From Sporodiniella umbellata (taxonomy: Eukaryota > Mucoromycota > Mucoromycetes > Mucorales > Rhizopodaceae), in NCBI GenBank assembly GCA_025677835.1, contig JAIXMR010000032.1:97001-161000 (forward strand): DNA of 64,000 nucleotides. Reading direction: 5' to 3'. Both the position numbers and the translations under genes were made by a program. Under the pieces are notes generated by a model, which worked only from the letters and a program-made list of their open reading frames with translations, was not told the DNA's origin and ran no database searches. Numbering within the stretch: position 1 is the stretch's first letter; every line of letters starts with the position of its first letter. Below, in pieces: positions 23,051-35,459 of this stretch.

Positions 23051-23771
23051 ATGTCTAGTGAAGGTATGAATCTCATTTCGCTGAATATATCATTAATTAA
23101 CTTTTTATTCTTAAGATACAAATTCATTTACTTTACCATGGAACTGGAAGCCTGGTTCTGATTTAATGAGCAAGCTGTTGTTCAGTGATCCCACGGTTGT
23201 GAACTTGGTTGTGCAATCATTATTAGGTAGTATACTTGTCTATTATAAATGTACTGGCTTTTAATACGCATACTATATTATAGGTACAGACATTCCAGCA
23301 GATAGTTATGCTGTAGCCTCAAATGAGTGGGCAGATGAATTCGATAGTACATTTATAGTATACATTCCGCAAAATGAAAACGTTAGCAGATGTATACCTA
23401 TAGTCATTAATACTCAAGAAGTAGTTGATTCTGATTCGATGTCAAACACGATTTTGTTTTGTAGGCGTGTTTATGAGAAATTTAAGATTTTGCCAACCGT
23501 TTTGATCATCCCTACCAAGTCTATCAACAGTGAAGAATTAGGTATTAATGAAGGCTCATTTTTGATACCACTTAAATCTACGTTTTGGGCGTACAAGTGT
23601 TTTTTATTTTCTCCCTCTGGTATTAGAAGCGCAGATGACAGAATCATACCTACCTTAGTTACACTATGTCGGTTTATTTCAAATCCCAACAAAATAATTT
23701 CCTTATATGAGACTGAATCTCATAATATTTGCTTAACTTATGAAGCAAAGAATTATGTTAAAGAAAAGTAA
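23051..23771 (+). CDS. 203-aa PD-(D/E)XK-family paralogue lacking the catalytic Glu (element A)
   Basis: Exons 23051-23063, 23116-23226 and 23284-23771 join in frame to 203 aa and the reading frame is intact. The first 65 or so residues (to ASNEWAD) are nearly identical to the convergent 340-aa gene because they lie in the inverted arms. After that the sequence diverges. At the metal-binding strand it has PIVINTQ where the partner has PILIEFQ, so the Glu of the D...E-x-Q signature is Asn. The fold positions TVLIIPTKS and FWAYKCFLFS still align with the partner. The protein lacks the partner's 140-residue C-terminal extension. Inference: a catalytically dead homologue kept as an open frame, possibly a regulator or inhibitor of the partner. 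Confidence 0.7.
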
Positions 23772-23784
23772 AAAATAAAATATT

Positions 23785-24916
23785 TTATTGTTTCTTTCGT
23801 TTTTGTAGATGATAGTAAGATGTCTTTAGGTTGTGTGAAGATGAATATGATTTGAAAAGTCCTTGTGCTTTTCCTTCATCGTATATATGCTTCCAATTTC
23901 TATTTTTCCCAGCTTTGCTTTTAGATTCAATAAATAGAATATCATCTTTGGTGTATGCATCCTCGCTAGTGTTGAATCGGCTTAATTCAGCTGCCTTCGT
24001 ACGCTCTATCAGATGTTTGCTTTGTTCGCTTATTAGCACAAAGCTTTCACTAATATAGCCTTTAATTTTTTTCACAGCTTCTCCTGGTATCTTGTCATCT
24101 TTATCAACAACATCTTCGATTCCTCTTTTTATGTTTTCTAGAAGCGGCTCCATCGATTCTACAGACATATTTTTTAGGTCTGACTCCTTCATTGTTAGAT
24201 CCTTAGAGATTTGGAAAAGAAGACGTACGGTAGGATCGAATCGATATTTTAGTGAAGTCAAAGACGCAGCATTACTAGTCAAAAAGTACCCCATAGCTAT
24301 TATTGGGTTCATTGGAGACTGGCCGATATATTCCAATATAGAATTTGATGATATCAAAAAGCATTTCTTTGCCCAGAATTTGGATTCAATTTCTAGAAAC
24401 GGTTTTTTATCAGCAACAACAAACTCTTTCTCAACTTCAGTGCTTGAAAAGCCTTTGATGGCAAAGATGAGAACGATTGGATATACTTTGTATCGACGGT
24501 ATGCTGAAAGTGAATAGTTTATAACTCTATTCATAAATTCATGATTGACTTGATTTTGGAATTCAATCAAGATGGGTGGTTCTGTTTTCGTTGGTTTGCC
24601 AGCTGCATAAACGATGTCAGATCTTGTCCCATCCGCCCACTCATTTGAGGCTACAGCATAACTATCTGCTGGAATGTCTGTACCTATAATATAGTATGCG
24701 TATTAAAAGCCAGTGCATTTATAATAGACAAGTATACTACCTAATAATGATTGCACAACCAAGTTCACAACCGTGGGATCACTGAATAACAGCTTGCTCA
24801 TTAAATCAGAACCAGGCTTCCGGTTCCATGGTAAAGTAAATGAATTTGTATCTTAAGAATAAAAAGTTAATTAATGATATATTCAGCGAAATGAGATTCA
24901 TACCTTCACTAGACAT
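23785..24916 (-). CDS. 340-aa Rpn-like PD-(D/E)XK nuclease-family protein (element A cargo)
   Basis: Exons 24916-24904, 24851-24741 and 24683-23785 give 340 aa, intact. Residues about 70-120 carry RSDIVYAAGK and, on the next strand, PILIEFQNQ. This is the D ... E-x-Q arrangement of PD-(D/E)XK nucleases of the Rpn/PDDEXK_2 type, also used by transposase-like recombination-promoting nucleases. A helix (FMNRVINYSLSAYRRY) and the strand YPIVLIFAIKG follow, as in that fold. The C-terminal 140 residues are Lys/Glu-rich and helical and end in a basic tail (HLQKRKKQ), perhaps for DNA binding. It ends 13 bp from the stop of the convergent paralogue. Catalytic activity is inferred from motifs only. Confidence 0.75.
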
Positions 24917-24960
24917 CCTTTTAGCTTTTTTTGATTGTTTGGATAAAAAAACCTCTAAAA

Positions 24961-25715
24961 GCGACTACGACTACGACTACGACTACGACTACGACTACGA
25001 CTACGACTACGACTACGACTACGACTACGACTACGACTGCGACTACGACTACGACTACGACTACGACTACGACTACGACTACGACTACGACTACGACTAC
25101 GACTACGACTACGACTACGATCGTGACTGCGACTACGACTACGACTACGACTACGACTACGACTACGACTACGACTACGACTACGACTACGACTACGACT
25201 ACGACTACGATCGTGACTGCGACTACGACTACGACTACGACTACGACTACGACTACGACTACGACTGCGACTACGACTACGACTACGACTACGACTACGA
25301 TCGTGACTGCGACTACGACTACGACTACGACTACGACTACGACTACGACTACGACTACGACTGCGACTACGACTACGACTACGACTACGACTACGACTAC
25401 GACTACGACTACGACTGCGACTACGACTACGACTACGACTACGACTACGACTACGACTACGACTACGACTACGACTACGACTACGACTACGACTACGATC
25501 GTGACTGCGACTACGACTACGACTACGACTACGACTACGACTACGACTACGACTACGACTACGACTACGACTACGACTACGACTACGACTACGACTACGA
25601 CTACGACTACGACTACGACTACGACTACGACTACGACTACGACTACGACTACGACTACGGCTACGACTACGACTACGACTACGACTACGATCGTGACTGC
25701 GACTACGACTACGAC
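24961..25715. repeat. Hexamer array, right arm of A (TACGAC orientation)
   Basis: About 755 bp of the same hexamer in inverse orientation, with the same recurring interruption (GATCGTGACTGC). It mirrors the left array but differs in the spacing of interruptions, so the two arrays evolve in length independently of the flanking arm sequence. Confidence 0.95.
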
Positions 25716-25782
25716 CAAAGGGATATTCATAGACGTTTGTCGTTTAAAAAATAAACATTTATTTAAAAGAAACATGCGCATA

Positions 25783-27156
25783 TTAGAACGGTGTTTTATT
25801 ATAGCATTTAATGATTTGACGTTTAGAGTGACTACAAAAGCTATAAAGATCACTGATGAGTACATCATTACAGGCATCGCCAATTCTACTAGATAAATTT
25901 TCTTCACTCATAAGCCGATCACGCTTCATTTTCCCTTTAACTATTGCCCAAAATTGTTCAATGGGGTTCAATTCAGGCGAATAAGGAGGTAGATACATGA
26001 CTTTGTAGCCTTTACTTTCAATTTTCCGCAACATCGGCTTGGATTTATGAATAGAAGCATTATCCATAACGATGTAACTTCCCTTAAAAGTTCCATCAAG
26101 ATCCATTACATTAAGAAGCTCGTTCTGTTGTATACAGGCTCTAGTCCAGGCTGTTACTACATTGTGATATCAAGCACAGTCAATACTTGATAAAATGAGC
26201 AGTAGTCGTACCTTTTGGTGTTGGCTTATTATCGACAGGATCGTCGTCAATTTCTGGATCCTCTGTACTAATCTCGGTTGCGGTTCTCTTCTTTCCATTA
26301 TTAGCTTTTCTCTTTTTTTTTTTTAGCAGCCTGTGTTTCTTTTCTTGGTGGAGGTTTTCTTATGACAACGTGAACAACGCTAGACGAGTGAATAGCCCCG
26401 ATAATGGTATGAGATTGCGCTCTAGTTTTTGGTTGTTTTACTATAGCAGAGCTGCCACTTTTTGATCTAGCCCAATTAATTCTCATATTAATATCAAACC
26501 CGGCTTCATCAACGAAAATACAATTTTTTTGTAAAATCCACATCAGAATCTTTCCATTCCATAAACCACTCGAATCTCGTCTATAGGTTTCCCACTGAGT
26601 TTCTGACTTCAGGTTCAAACATCGGCTTTTTCACAGTGATGAGCATTGTGTTTCGTAAATGGTTATTAAGTTGCGACCTTGATATAGTAAAGTCTTCAAA
26701 TCACTCAGTCAAACTATTTATTATGTTGTCTGAATATAACTGGGGGTCATTATCAAGCAGCTCCTTTATATACTCGTTATGCTCGGTTGTAAATGAGCTT
26801 TTCGGACCATTGTTTTGTTCAGACTTTTTATACGCAACCTCTTCTGTCCCTTCGTAATACTTTCACCATCTTAACGCAGCGCGGTAATTAATATTTAAGT
26901 CTCTTGCAACCTTGGCCACTAGTCCACGCTCTTGAGGATTTTCGAGCATACGGTCTATAAATGTTTCTCTGGTCAAGTCGCTGTAATTGTTGTATAACTT
27001 CACTGATGGCTTCAACTTACTAGGTTTCGACTGCTTTTTAACTGAGAACTCTTCAGCAATTTTTTCGGGGCGCTTAACGCTCAAGTAAGTTTGTCGGCTA
27101 ATAATTGTTTCAAGAACTATGTTGGGATCATCGATATGTGTTAAAACATCCTCCAT
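25783..27156 (-). pseudogene. Tc1-like transposase, right arm of A, broken
   Basis: Mirror copy of the left-arm transposase. It shares the same two TGA stops, the TAG, the frameshift before DEAGF and the ten-base homopolymer near the natural start. It differs by one A in the lysine-coding run (12 here, 11 in the left arm), which adds one more frameshift. Confidence 0.85.
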
Positions 27157-27441
27157 CGGATCATAAACTTTTTCTCCTTCTTCATTAAAAATGTTTTCCT
27201 GTCCATCTTCATAAAAAAAAAATATTCATCATTATGTTATATTTTTATTAGGAAGAGAGAGGGACAAAAACAGGTGCAATCTTCCCGTCAATTTTAGTTA
27301 GCTGGTTCCGACAATTGTTTTAACCAAAGTGGACAAAAACAATTTAAACTCATGACATTTATTTTTGACTTTCCGACATTTATATTTGTCTTTCCGCCAT
27401 TTATTTTTGAGAAAACGCCAAATTCCATAGGTTTGACTGTA

Positions 27442-27870
27442 GACAAAAAAAAAAGAAAACGAGTCAAAAATAAAGCGCGAAATTTCAATTTTGAAAAAAT
27501 CCAGTTGCTAGAGGTCACAAACAACCCAGAAAGTAGGAAAATGTATATTGTATTGGAGTACACCAGCGGAAAAATTGATTGGAGGCTATATAGTCAACCA
27601 ACTCTATCAATAAACAAATACAAAGGCTTGCTTATAGACATTATCAATGGGCTTGACTATTACAAGACACCACAGTCAGTCTTTAATTTCCCAATGCTTC
27701 TTTATAGTGCGCAGCAAGGGTATAGTTTATCGCGGTATTAAGCCTGCCAACATTCTGCTTTCTTTTCTTTTTTGTAAAAGAGTTCTTTATTTTAAAATAG
27801 AATTCATTATCACACATCGCAGAGAGGTGGGACTAAGAAATTGCTATATACAATTAAAACAGATGATCTA
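27442..27870 (+). pseudogene. Kinase pseudogene, middle piece
   Basis: After the element, the frame reads FEKIQLLEVTNNPESRKMY, then IVLEYTSGK and LLIDIINGLDY. A former intron of about 60 bp with a lost donor follows, then QGIVYRGIKPANIL. In an active kinase the last block would be HRDxKPxN; here the HRD is YRG. The coding resemblance fades before the LINE remnant begins at about 27915. Confidence 0.75.
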
Positions 27871-27914
27871 ATAGCCAACATTCCGATAAACCTTTTCTTC
27901 TTTTGGTGGAACAA

Positions 27915-30478
27915 CTTTTTTTTTTGAACTGAGTATTGTTGCAATATGGTGTAAAGCTCATTTGACTATAAATTTTGTGCTGTAAGGTACTTGTTTGATA
28001 ATGTATTGCCAGTAGTTCGACCATATGTTATAATGGATGACCAGCAATATCGTTTTAAAAGCCGTCTTGGACAGATAGTGAATATCTTTTGAAGTCGTCC
28101 ATTTGGTTAGAGCCTCAAAGACCATGTCATCGGTAATATTGTATGTAGGGAAACGGTAATTCATCACCGTTCTCCGTACTTCTTGTTTTTAGGGACATCT
28201 TACCAAGATATGCAGTTCATCGTCATACGACTCGCGACATACTCGACGGACAGGACTATCTATCACCCTCAAGAGGTAGAGAAAGGCCGAGTGGGGCAGC
28301 TTTCGACATAGTGTTCTATAACCAAGCGTATGAGCATTGAGTATCATCTAGATTTTCTAGAAATTGATTTGCGATTTAACCTTGAGGTAGTCATTTGGTT
28401 TCGTGTCGAGCATTTTGATACGTCTAAACTTCTTGTCGAAGCGTAACCAATTTTCTAACTGATATAGTTGGGTAATCCAGCTACCTTATGTCATTCTTCT
28501 TCTTGAATCCTCAACATCTTCGGTTATATGCTTCTACAGGAAATCAGAAAGACGTATTGTACGCTATCTGTTTCTTTAATCTTGTGCAGAGCTATGGTTT
28601 CAACGTATATTCGCTTTCTATTTTTAAGCGTAGCCTTCTAGCATCTGTGCCTAGTACTAGAAAATCGGATGTTTCAAATTTGGGATGTCTATACAACCAG
28701 TGTTTCTCTGGTATTTCACTGATCATGTATTTCAGAGGCATTTCTAAAAGAGTCAACAGTGCGGTAGCAGAGAGGTCAACTTTAAAGTGAAAGTGATCGA
28801 GGGCTCTGCAACATGAGTAGATCAGAGAATATTCGGGTACCGTCTCATGTCGTCTGAATTCTGGTACAAAAAAAGGCGCATATGGTCCCTCTTTAATAGG
28901 GGACAAAGTAGACATACGATATCGGAGCAATTGAGTCACCAAAGGAGGATTGTTGCTCATATCGAAAACATGTCTCAAATGTCTAATCTGCAACAATAGT
29001 TGCTGAGTTTCAGGGTCTAAAAGACCTAAGCCTGTGTCGTCTATGGGTGCACTCATTTTCGCAAAAGACGCTTGAGGTTCTTTTTTTGCCATACGCAATT
29101 GAAAATTAAGCTCCTGAGCGTTTGCATGTATTTCTTAGTTGTATTCAGAAGGCGAAGCTGACACTGTACAACGTTTCTTTGATTGACCGTACATTTCATA
29201 TATAATCCAAGATAACTGAAAGGAGTATCAGAGCATACAGAGTGAATGGTCGTGATATTTTGATCTAATAGAAATTGTTTCCAGTCTTCGTTTATGATCC
29301 CGGGCAATAAAAAGGCTTATGTTTTGTAGCCATTGAGTTGGTCATTAGAAACGAATGCTTAGCGAATGAGGTGAGTCTGTACGTGATGAAAGTCGCCTTG
29401 GTTTCGAATCAGTACACATATATCGTCAGCAAACACCATTATCTTCACTGTTTTAATTCTAACAGATAAGGGCAAATTATGGCCTCTTATTAGTTTATCT
29501 TGGATGATACTCTTAAGGAGAGGTTCCAATGCTAGATTGAACAATATCGGCGACAGTAGGTCTCCTTGACTCAATCCATGTTTCTACGTCACTGTTGCAG
29601 TGAAGTATCCATTGAAGTCGATTTGCATTTCATTGTTAAAAAAAAAAAAGAATATTTAGACATTCAATAAAAGAGATATTGAAACCAAAGAGATGCAGTA
29701 CTTTTTCAAGGTATTGGGGATGTACACGATCATAAGCCTTTTCTTGATCCAAAAGTAGGCCTATGCCAGGGTATTTCCTATACTTAGCTTGATGTAGAAT
29801 CAAATTCAGAATTAAACCATTGACTCCAATGTATCTTGATTTCATAAACCCAGTTTGTGTTCTATCAATCAAGCCTCCTACTACCATATTCACCCTCGAA
29901 CCTATAATTTTTGTAAAGATCTTGGCATCACAGTCGATTAGCAATATGAGCGCCAGCTTTTTAGGTCAGATAGGCCCCCCCTTCTTTTGAGAGAAGTCGA
30001 ACCCTAATGTCTTTCCATGAAAAAACACCTTCTGTTCAATTGGAGCTTCATTATATATTGCTAATAACAGTGGATACAAACAAGACATGCTAAAAAGCAT
30101 ACGAAGGAAAGGGTAGCCTAGGCCATCAGATCCTCTGTTTGGGACTACGTCTTGCTTGGTCTTGAATATCTTCAATAGCAATCTTTTCTATTAGTAGGTC
30201 ATTGTCTTCTGGGGGACAGATGATGATTAACATTGATTTGGTTTAAAAACGTCCACCTCAACTTTATCTATTAGGTCGGTGTCATATAAATACCGATATA
30301 ATTTATGAGTGTTTTCTCTCATGGTAACTGGATCTGATGAAGGCGAACCGTCGTCTAGCGCATGGACAGACTGGATACCTTGTTTAATTGTGTGCTTCTT
30401 ATGAATCCGTTTGAGGAACCCAGCTGATCTCTCACTGTTTTCCCGCCATTTTAGCATTCTGCTTTTAGAAAACTGTGT
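27915..30478 (-). mobile_element. Degenerate L1-like LINE, 5'-truncated
   Basis: Minus-strand fragments form a reverse transcriptase: RTQTGFMKSRYIG, LLLDQEKAYDRVHP (RT motif A region), MSQGDLLSPILFNLALEPL, and MVFADDICVLI (the FADD catalytic box). C-terminal fragments continue to about 27958 (FPTYNITDDMVFEALTKW). A T run at 27915-27925 on the plus strand is the likely poly-A tail of the insertion. Frameshifts and stops occur throughout, and the 5' end is missing. It interrupts the kinase pseudogene just before its DFG region. I could not define a target-site duplication, so both edges are approximate. Confidence 0.75.
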
Positions 30479-30911
<433 letters not shown>

Positions 30912-31233
30912 GTAGGTGCATCCTTGAGTTCTCTGCAGTATGAGCTTGATAGACTAGTGCTGTCCAAAAATCGCGAAACGCCTACGTCAATCAATTCTGA
31001 AATTTACTTTCTCTTGTCGGAGAGATACATCTAGAAAAACGCCGCCAATGGCCTCTTACTCTTTTTGGTTGCTGTCTACAATTACAACCATTGCTGCCCA
31101 GAATTTGGCTTTTTTTTTTTAAAAAAAAAAAACAGATAACGTTTTACCAGATATTCACTTGCAAGATAAACCAGAGACTAATAATTCTAGACCAAGGTTC
31201 TTTATATATGAAACAATAGCTCTTTATTTACAT
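30912..31233. other. 3' flank of kinase pseudogene
   Basis: A possible last kinase exon after a GTAGGT donor at about 30912 could not be confirmed. T and A runs lie near 31110-31132. No other gene. Confidence 0.4.
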
Positions 31234-33488
31234 TTACTCTATTCTTTTTGAGTTTTTCAACATACAATAATCGTTCCAAGCCAAGCCAGGTGATCCGGGT
31301 ACCCAAAAGGCTCTAGAGAGTCTGTTGGAGTTGGCTGCATCTAAGAATGGATAGCAAGCCATTACTTCCCATTGTTCCTTATCTATAGGCTTATTGACCA
31401 ACTCAACCATATAGTCACAACTTTGAATGTCTACATAAACACTAGGGTCTTCCATATTAATATCGTTAAACCCTTGAGGGGCTTGACGAGCTCCAAGCCA
31501 ACCGTATACTCTCTTTCGGTAGTTCTTGATCTCTCCGTTTACATCTTCATAGCTTCCTACAGTCCAATCTTCTTCGAAATTTTTAGGTAGTTGGCCATTA
31601 AATCCACTCTTCACAAACTGGACTCGTGTATCGCTGGGTAAAAAGAATTGAGAAGGAAATCTGTACCACTCTTGACCTAAGCAAACGTTTTTTGTAGCAA
31701 TAGAAACGTCGTTAGGAAAGTCTTCGTGTAAATAATTCATGTTCACTAATTGATCAGGGGCCTGTTCAGCCCAGATTGAGCTGTAAACTTCAAAAGGTGC
31801 GCGGTATCGAGTCAACAAAGCCAAGATACGAGAAAATGAAAGAAGTGCATAGACTGCAAGTACGGCCAATGAAGTATAGCGAAGTACAATAACTCGTGTT
31901 TTGACTTGGGCGCCCAAGACACCAGCAAATCGGCTTGCCCAAGTTCGGATAAGGTAGATTGAAATAGCAGCATTGAGAGACATCAAAGGATAGGCGACAT
32001 ACATAAAACGTTCCTCTTTGTGCGCTTGGAAGCTGAAGGTTAAGAACCAAATGTAAAAGGGCACAAGCTTCAATCCTAAGACAACATAAGGCCAAATTTG
32101 GTCCATCTTGGTTGAGCCAGGGATTCTGTTTCTATCAATAATAGCAGTGATGAACTATCAAAGTAAAAGGTGAATAAAAGTCTACACATATTTCAATCGA
32201 TTCCACTAACCACACAAAAGGCCGAAAACAAAGCAAGTAAAAAGACAATGTTGAAATTCAAAAAGCCATTTACAACATAATAATACCATGGCTCTGTACC
32301 GTAAAGCTCAGGGCCCTTTCCGTTGCCGAAAATATTATATTTGATGATGTTCCAGGCAACCACAGTATATTGACGATAAATCATTTGATCCATTAAAACA
32401 AGCCAAAACTATATATGTTTTAAGCTTTTCTGTTCTGATTTGAATATATATATATATATATTTCGGTTTGTATCCTTACTGTCAGCCCAATTCCAGTAAA
32501 CAAAACGCTTTCTGCTAAACGAATACATCTTCTCAATCTCCAGTTAGGTCCGGCTACAGAGCGTACAATTGTACCATCTTCCTTCACCATAGTATCTCTT
32601 CCAAAAATCAAAACCTCTTCCAAAGCAAAAGGGATACCTACAAGAGCAGCAAAAGGCCAACCTGCCAATGATCCTAATCCAATCCAAAAGACAACACGAT
32701 ATGTACGTGTACGGTCAATATCAGACACGGGCTTTAAGGCATAAGAGAATGCCATGAAAACACAATACATAGCAAAAGTGGAGGGCAAATATGCTAGAAA
32801 CTGTTAATGCTCATCTTCCCCTGGGGATGAATGTTACCTGTTGAGGCATTGAACATGCCTGCACCAAAAAATAAAATAGCAAAAACATAACGTCCTACAT
32901 GAGGATTGACCTCTTCACTAATTGTACGATAAAATCTAGCCTCCACGTAAGAAGAAATAGCACCTAAAGTAAGACGTATCAAGTAAAATACTTGGACCTA
33001 GTCAAAGTCAGCGTCGGGTATAATATATCTTATCTTTTACCTTGGTGGGGGCAATTATTTTTGCAAATAAACCCACAAGAGAATGGACAAACACATAAGC
33101 CCAACTCCTTATTTTGTAGTCTGTAGAATATTCCCAGGTCTCACGTCCATACCCTTCCAATAGATAGTGTGTTGGTTCCCAGTAGTTGTACACTTCGTCA
33201 CAGTCATCCAAAATACGGTATAAAGCAGAAAAACAGCGAACAATAATCAAAACGCGAAATGCTGTATAAAGCGATAAGGAAAATGTACCAGATTCGCTCA
33301 ACAGATCTTGAGCAGCCCTATTTTACTTTGGTTAGATGGCAGTGTCATTCTTCTTTTTTTTCCGATTACTTTATGGAATTGATTTCTTGAGGCGTTTGTT
33401 TACTTGAAGAGACAGTACTTGTTTTCTTAGTAGTTACCGTCGTTTTTTTCGAACGTGAGCGTAGCTCTCGCTGATTACTTGAACTCAT
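31234..33488 (-). CDS. ALG9: ALG9 alpha-1,2-mannosyltransferase
   Basis: Six exons: 33488-33370, 33317-33041, 32997-32838, 32793-32480, 32408-32211 and 32154-31234, giving 662 aa. It is a GT22-family, multi-span ER protein. Signatures are DDCDEVYNYWEPTHYLL with the acidic DE pair in the first lumenal loop, TWEYSTDYKIRSWAYV, ASTAYLPSTFAMYC, and HKEERFMYVAYPL. In the ER lumen ALG9 adds two alpha-1,2-linked mannoses from dolichol-phosphate-mannose to the lipid-linked N-glycan precursor. The C-terminal lumenal region (about 200 aa) is of normal length. The Ser/Arg/Lys-rich N-terminus is cytosolic. Divergent from RAC1. Confidence 0.93.
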
Positions 33489-34324
33489 GTTATTTTTTCA
33501 GTCAAAGAAAAAACGTGTTTTTTTTTTTTAGACGTCAGTCTTATATATGCGCTGAGAAGGAGACTGAATTTGGTCAAAATGAAGTCTTTCAAGGGTCTCT
33601 ATAAGTAGTTATCAAAAGAAAAAAAAAAAAAAAAAGCTCTGATCTATTTCCGTTTTGGAGTACTAAAAGGTCACTTTTTTATTGTAGACTTTACTTGGTT
33701 TTGGTTTTATTGGCTCTGCCAGCTTTGCTAGGAAATCGTCTGAAATCTATGGTACTTCTCGGTAACTTTTGGCGTCTTAAAGTATTTTCCTGATAAACAC
33801 TCCGACTTTTTTTTTTTTTTTTTCTACTTCAGTCCCGGCTTTGTATAGACGATCTTTAACAATCAAATGTCTATGAAAAAAACGAAACTTGATCAGCGAC
33901 AATCAAAAAAAATAATAATAATAAGCTTAAGAGCTATATTGAAAACACTTTTGAATTGGCTGATACGGAAATGCTTAGCTGTCTATATTCTCACATGAAT
34001 ACTCGCTAACATACTATTACTTTTTTGATCAGAAAACGTCAGAAAGCGACAGGGATCATAGAGTGCTTACAGTATAATTGTTTTGGCATGCAAAAACTCA
34101 GCCAATTTCTACAAGTAAAAAAAAGAAAGATCTGGTTTGACCCAGCAGAAGTGATAATTCTGATTGGCCAAAAAAACGCATTCTGATTGGCTGCGACATT
34201 GCTTGTTGGAAGCACAATATAGACAAATATATTTTGGCTTCACGTGTTTTTATAATTTTATTTTTTTCACGTTGAACACTTTTATTGCCATTTTTTTTTT
34301 TTATTTCTTTTTCTTTCAGCCATT
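33489..34324. other. Divergent promoter region, ALG9/RAC1
   Basis: No coding signal. A and T tracts lie near 33519-33529, 33618-33635 and 33808-33824, and a pyrimidine-rich stretch lies just before the RAC1 start (about 34290-34320). Confidence 0.5.
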
Positions 34325-35063
34325 ATGCAATCTATCAAATGTGTTGTTGTAGGCGATGGGTAAGTAGACAGGATGTAGATTTGCCTTGACTAAAGTTTTC
34401 ATAGTGCTGTTGGTAAAACCTGTCTGTTGATTTCCTATACTACCAATGCTTTCCCCGGTGAATATATACCCACAGTGTAAAGGCAATCACAACCAAGCCA
34501 TGTTCGAAAGCAGCTAATGTTTCTCAATAGCTTTGACAATTACTCAGCCAATGTGATGGTTGATGGAAAGCCAATCAACTTGGGTTTGTGGGATACAGCT
34601 GGTCAAGAAGACTATGACCGTCTTCGTCCTCTTTCCTACCCACAAACGGATGTCTTCTTGGTTTGCTTCTCGCTTATCAGTCCTCCTTCTTTTGAAAATG
34701 TGAAAACCAAGGTAAGGGGAACGCCCTCGTTTGCAATCAGTATTGAGGTACTCATTGTTACAAAAATAAAAGTGGTACCCCGAAATCAGTCATCACGCAC
34801 CCAACATACCCCTCATCCTTGTCGGCACCAAGCTCGATTTACGTGAAGATAGAGACACAATAGACAGACTGCGCGAAAAGAAAATGGCACCCATCTCTTA
34901 TGCCCAAGGGTTGCAAATGGCCAAGGAGATCTCTGCAGTGAAATATCTCGAATGTTCAGCGCTCACACAGAAGGGTCTTAAGAATGTGTTTGATGAGTCC
35001 ATTCGAGCTGTATTGTCTCCTACGGTTCGACCGACCAAAAAGAAGGGCTGTCTTATTCTATAA
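34325..35063 (+). CDS. RAC1: Rac-type Rho GTPase
   Basis: Four exons (34325-34359, 34405-34476, 34531-34711 and 34773-35063) give exactly 192 aa, the usual Rac length. It begins [12 protein letters not shown]. The P-loop [11 protein letters not shown] is split by intron 1. The effector loop ([13 protein letters not shown]), [27 protein letters not shown] and [14 protein letters not shown] are all intact. The C-terminus KKKGCLIL is a polybasic tail plus a CaaX box ending in Leu, predicting geranylgeranylation and plasma-membrane location. It is a polarity switch for hyphal growth and NADPH-oxidase signalling in fungi. Rac rather than Cdc42 is favoured by overall similarity in the insert region. 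Confidence 0.93.
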
Positions 35064-35459
35064 ATAACTAGACGCACTCAAAAACGCATCCACTCACTTA
35101 TATACTCACAGAAATACTTTACTTAAACAACCATACATAGGCTATCACATCTAATTTTTTTTTTTTTTTTATAATCTTTGACGATAGTAACGGATAAATA
35201 AGGAAATAAAACATGGTTTTTCAGGCCCTTCTTATTTTGGTTTTGATTATCGAGTGGCTAGAACAATTATAAAGTCAGTACTGCATTTTATAATACAAAT
35301 TGTCTATAGTATTGGTCTGGAAAACACCTGTAATTTGCAGAAAACTAAAAAAAAAAAAAAAAAAAAAAACTCCTAAAAAAGTCAGTCGTCAAACCTTGAA
35401 TAAGCTTCAATGAGGAGCTTTAAAAAGCTTATCGACAACGGCATTGATCCTGCGCTTTA
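35064..35459. other. Convergent 3' region
   Basis: 3' ends of RAC1 and the glyoxalase II gene. T and A tracts at about 35156-35170 and 35347-35369. No coding signal. Confidence 0.5.

Larger units (their letters stand above)
20541..27439. mobile_element. Element A: 6.9-kb palindromic Tc1-like transposon with two nuclease-family genes
   Basis: The left end CAGTCAAACC (20541) is matched by its exact complement ending at 27439; TA lies on both sides (20539-20540 and 27440-27441). Two inverted arms (about 20541-23338 and 24631-27439) are nearly identical. From the outside in, each has the termini with 21-bp subrepeats, a Tc1-like transposase pseudogene, a GTCGTA hexamer array, and the promoter plus first two exons of a nuclease-family gene. 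The unique core (about 23339-24630) holds two different third exons in convergent orientation. It is inserted in a kinase gene. Palindromic elements of this size with cargo genes are not something I recognise from the literature. Confidence 0.88.

Noticed and set aside
22072..25907. Long open frames of Val, Thr or Asp-Tyr repeats over the hexamer arrays of element A (and the same in element B)
   Set aside because: They follow automatically from a GTCGTA repeat, which is open in five of six frames; the same stretch would code on both strands at once.
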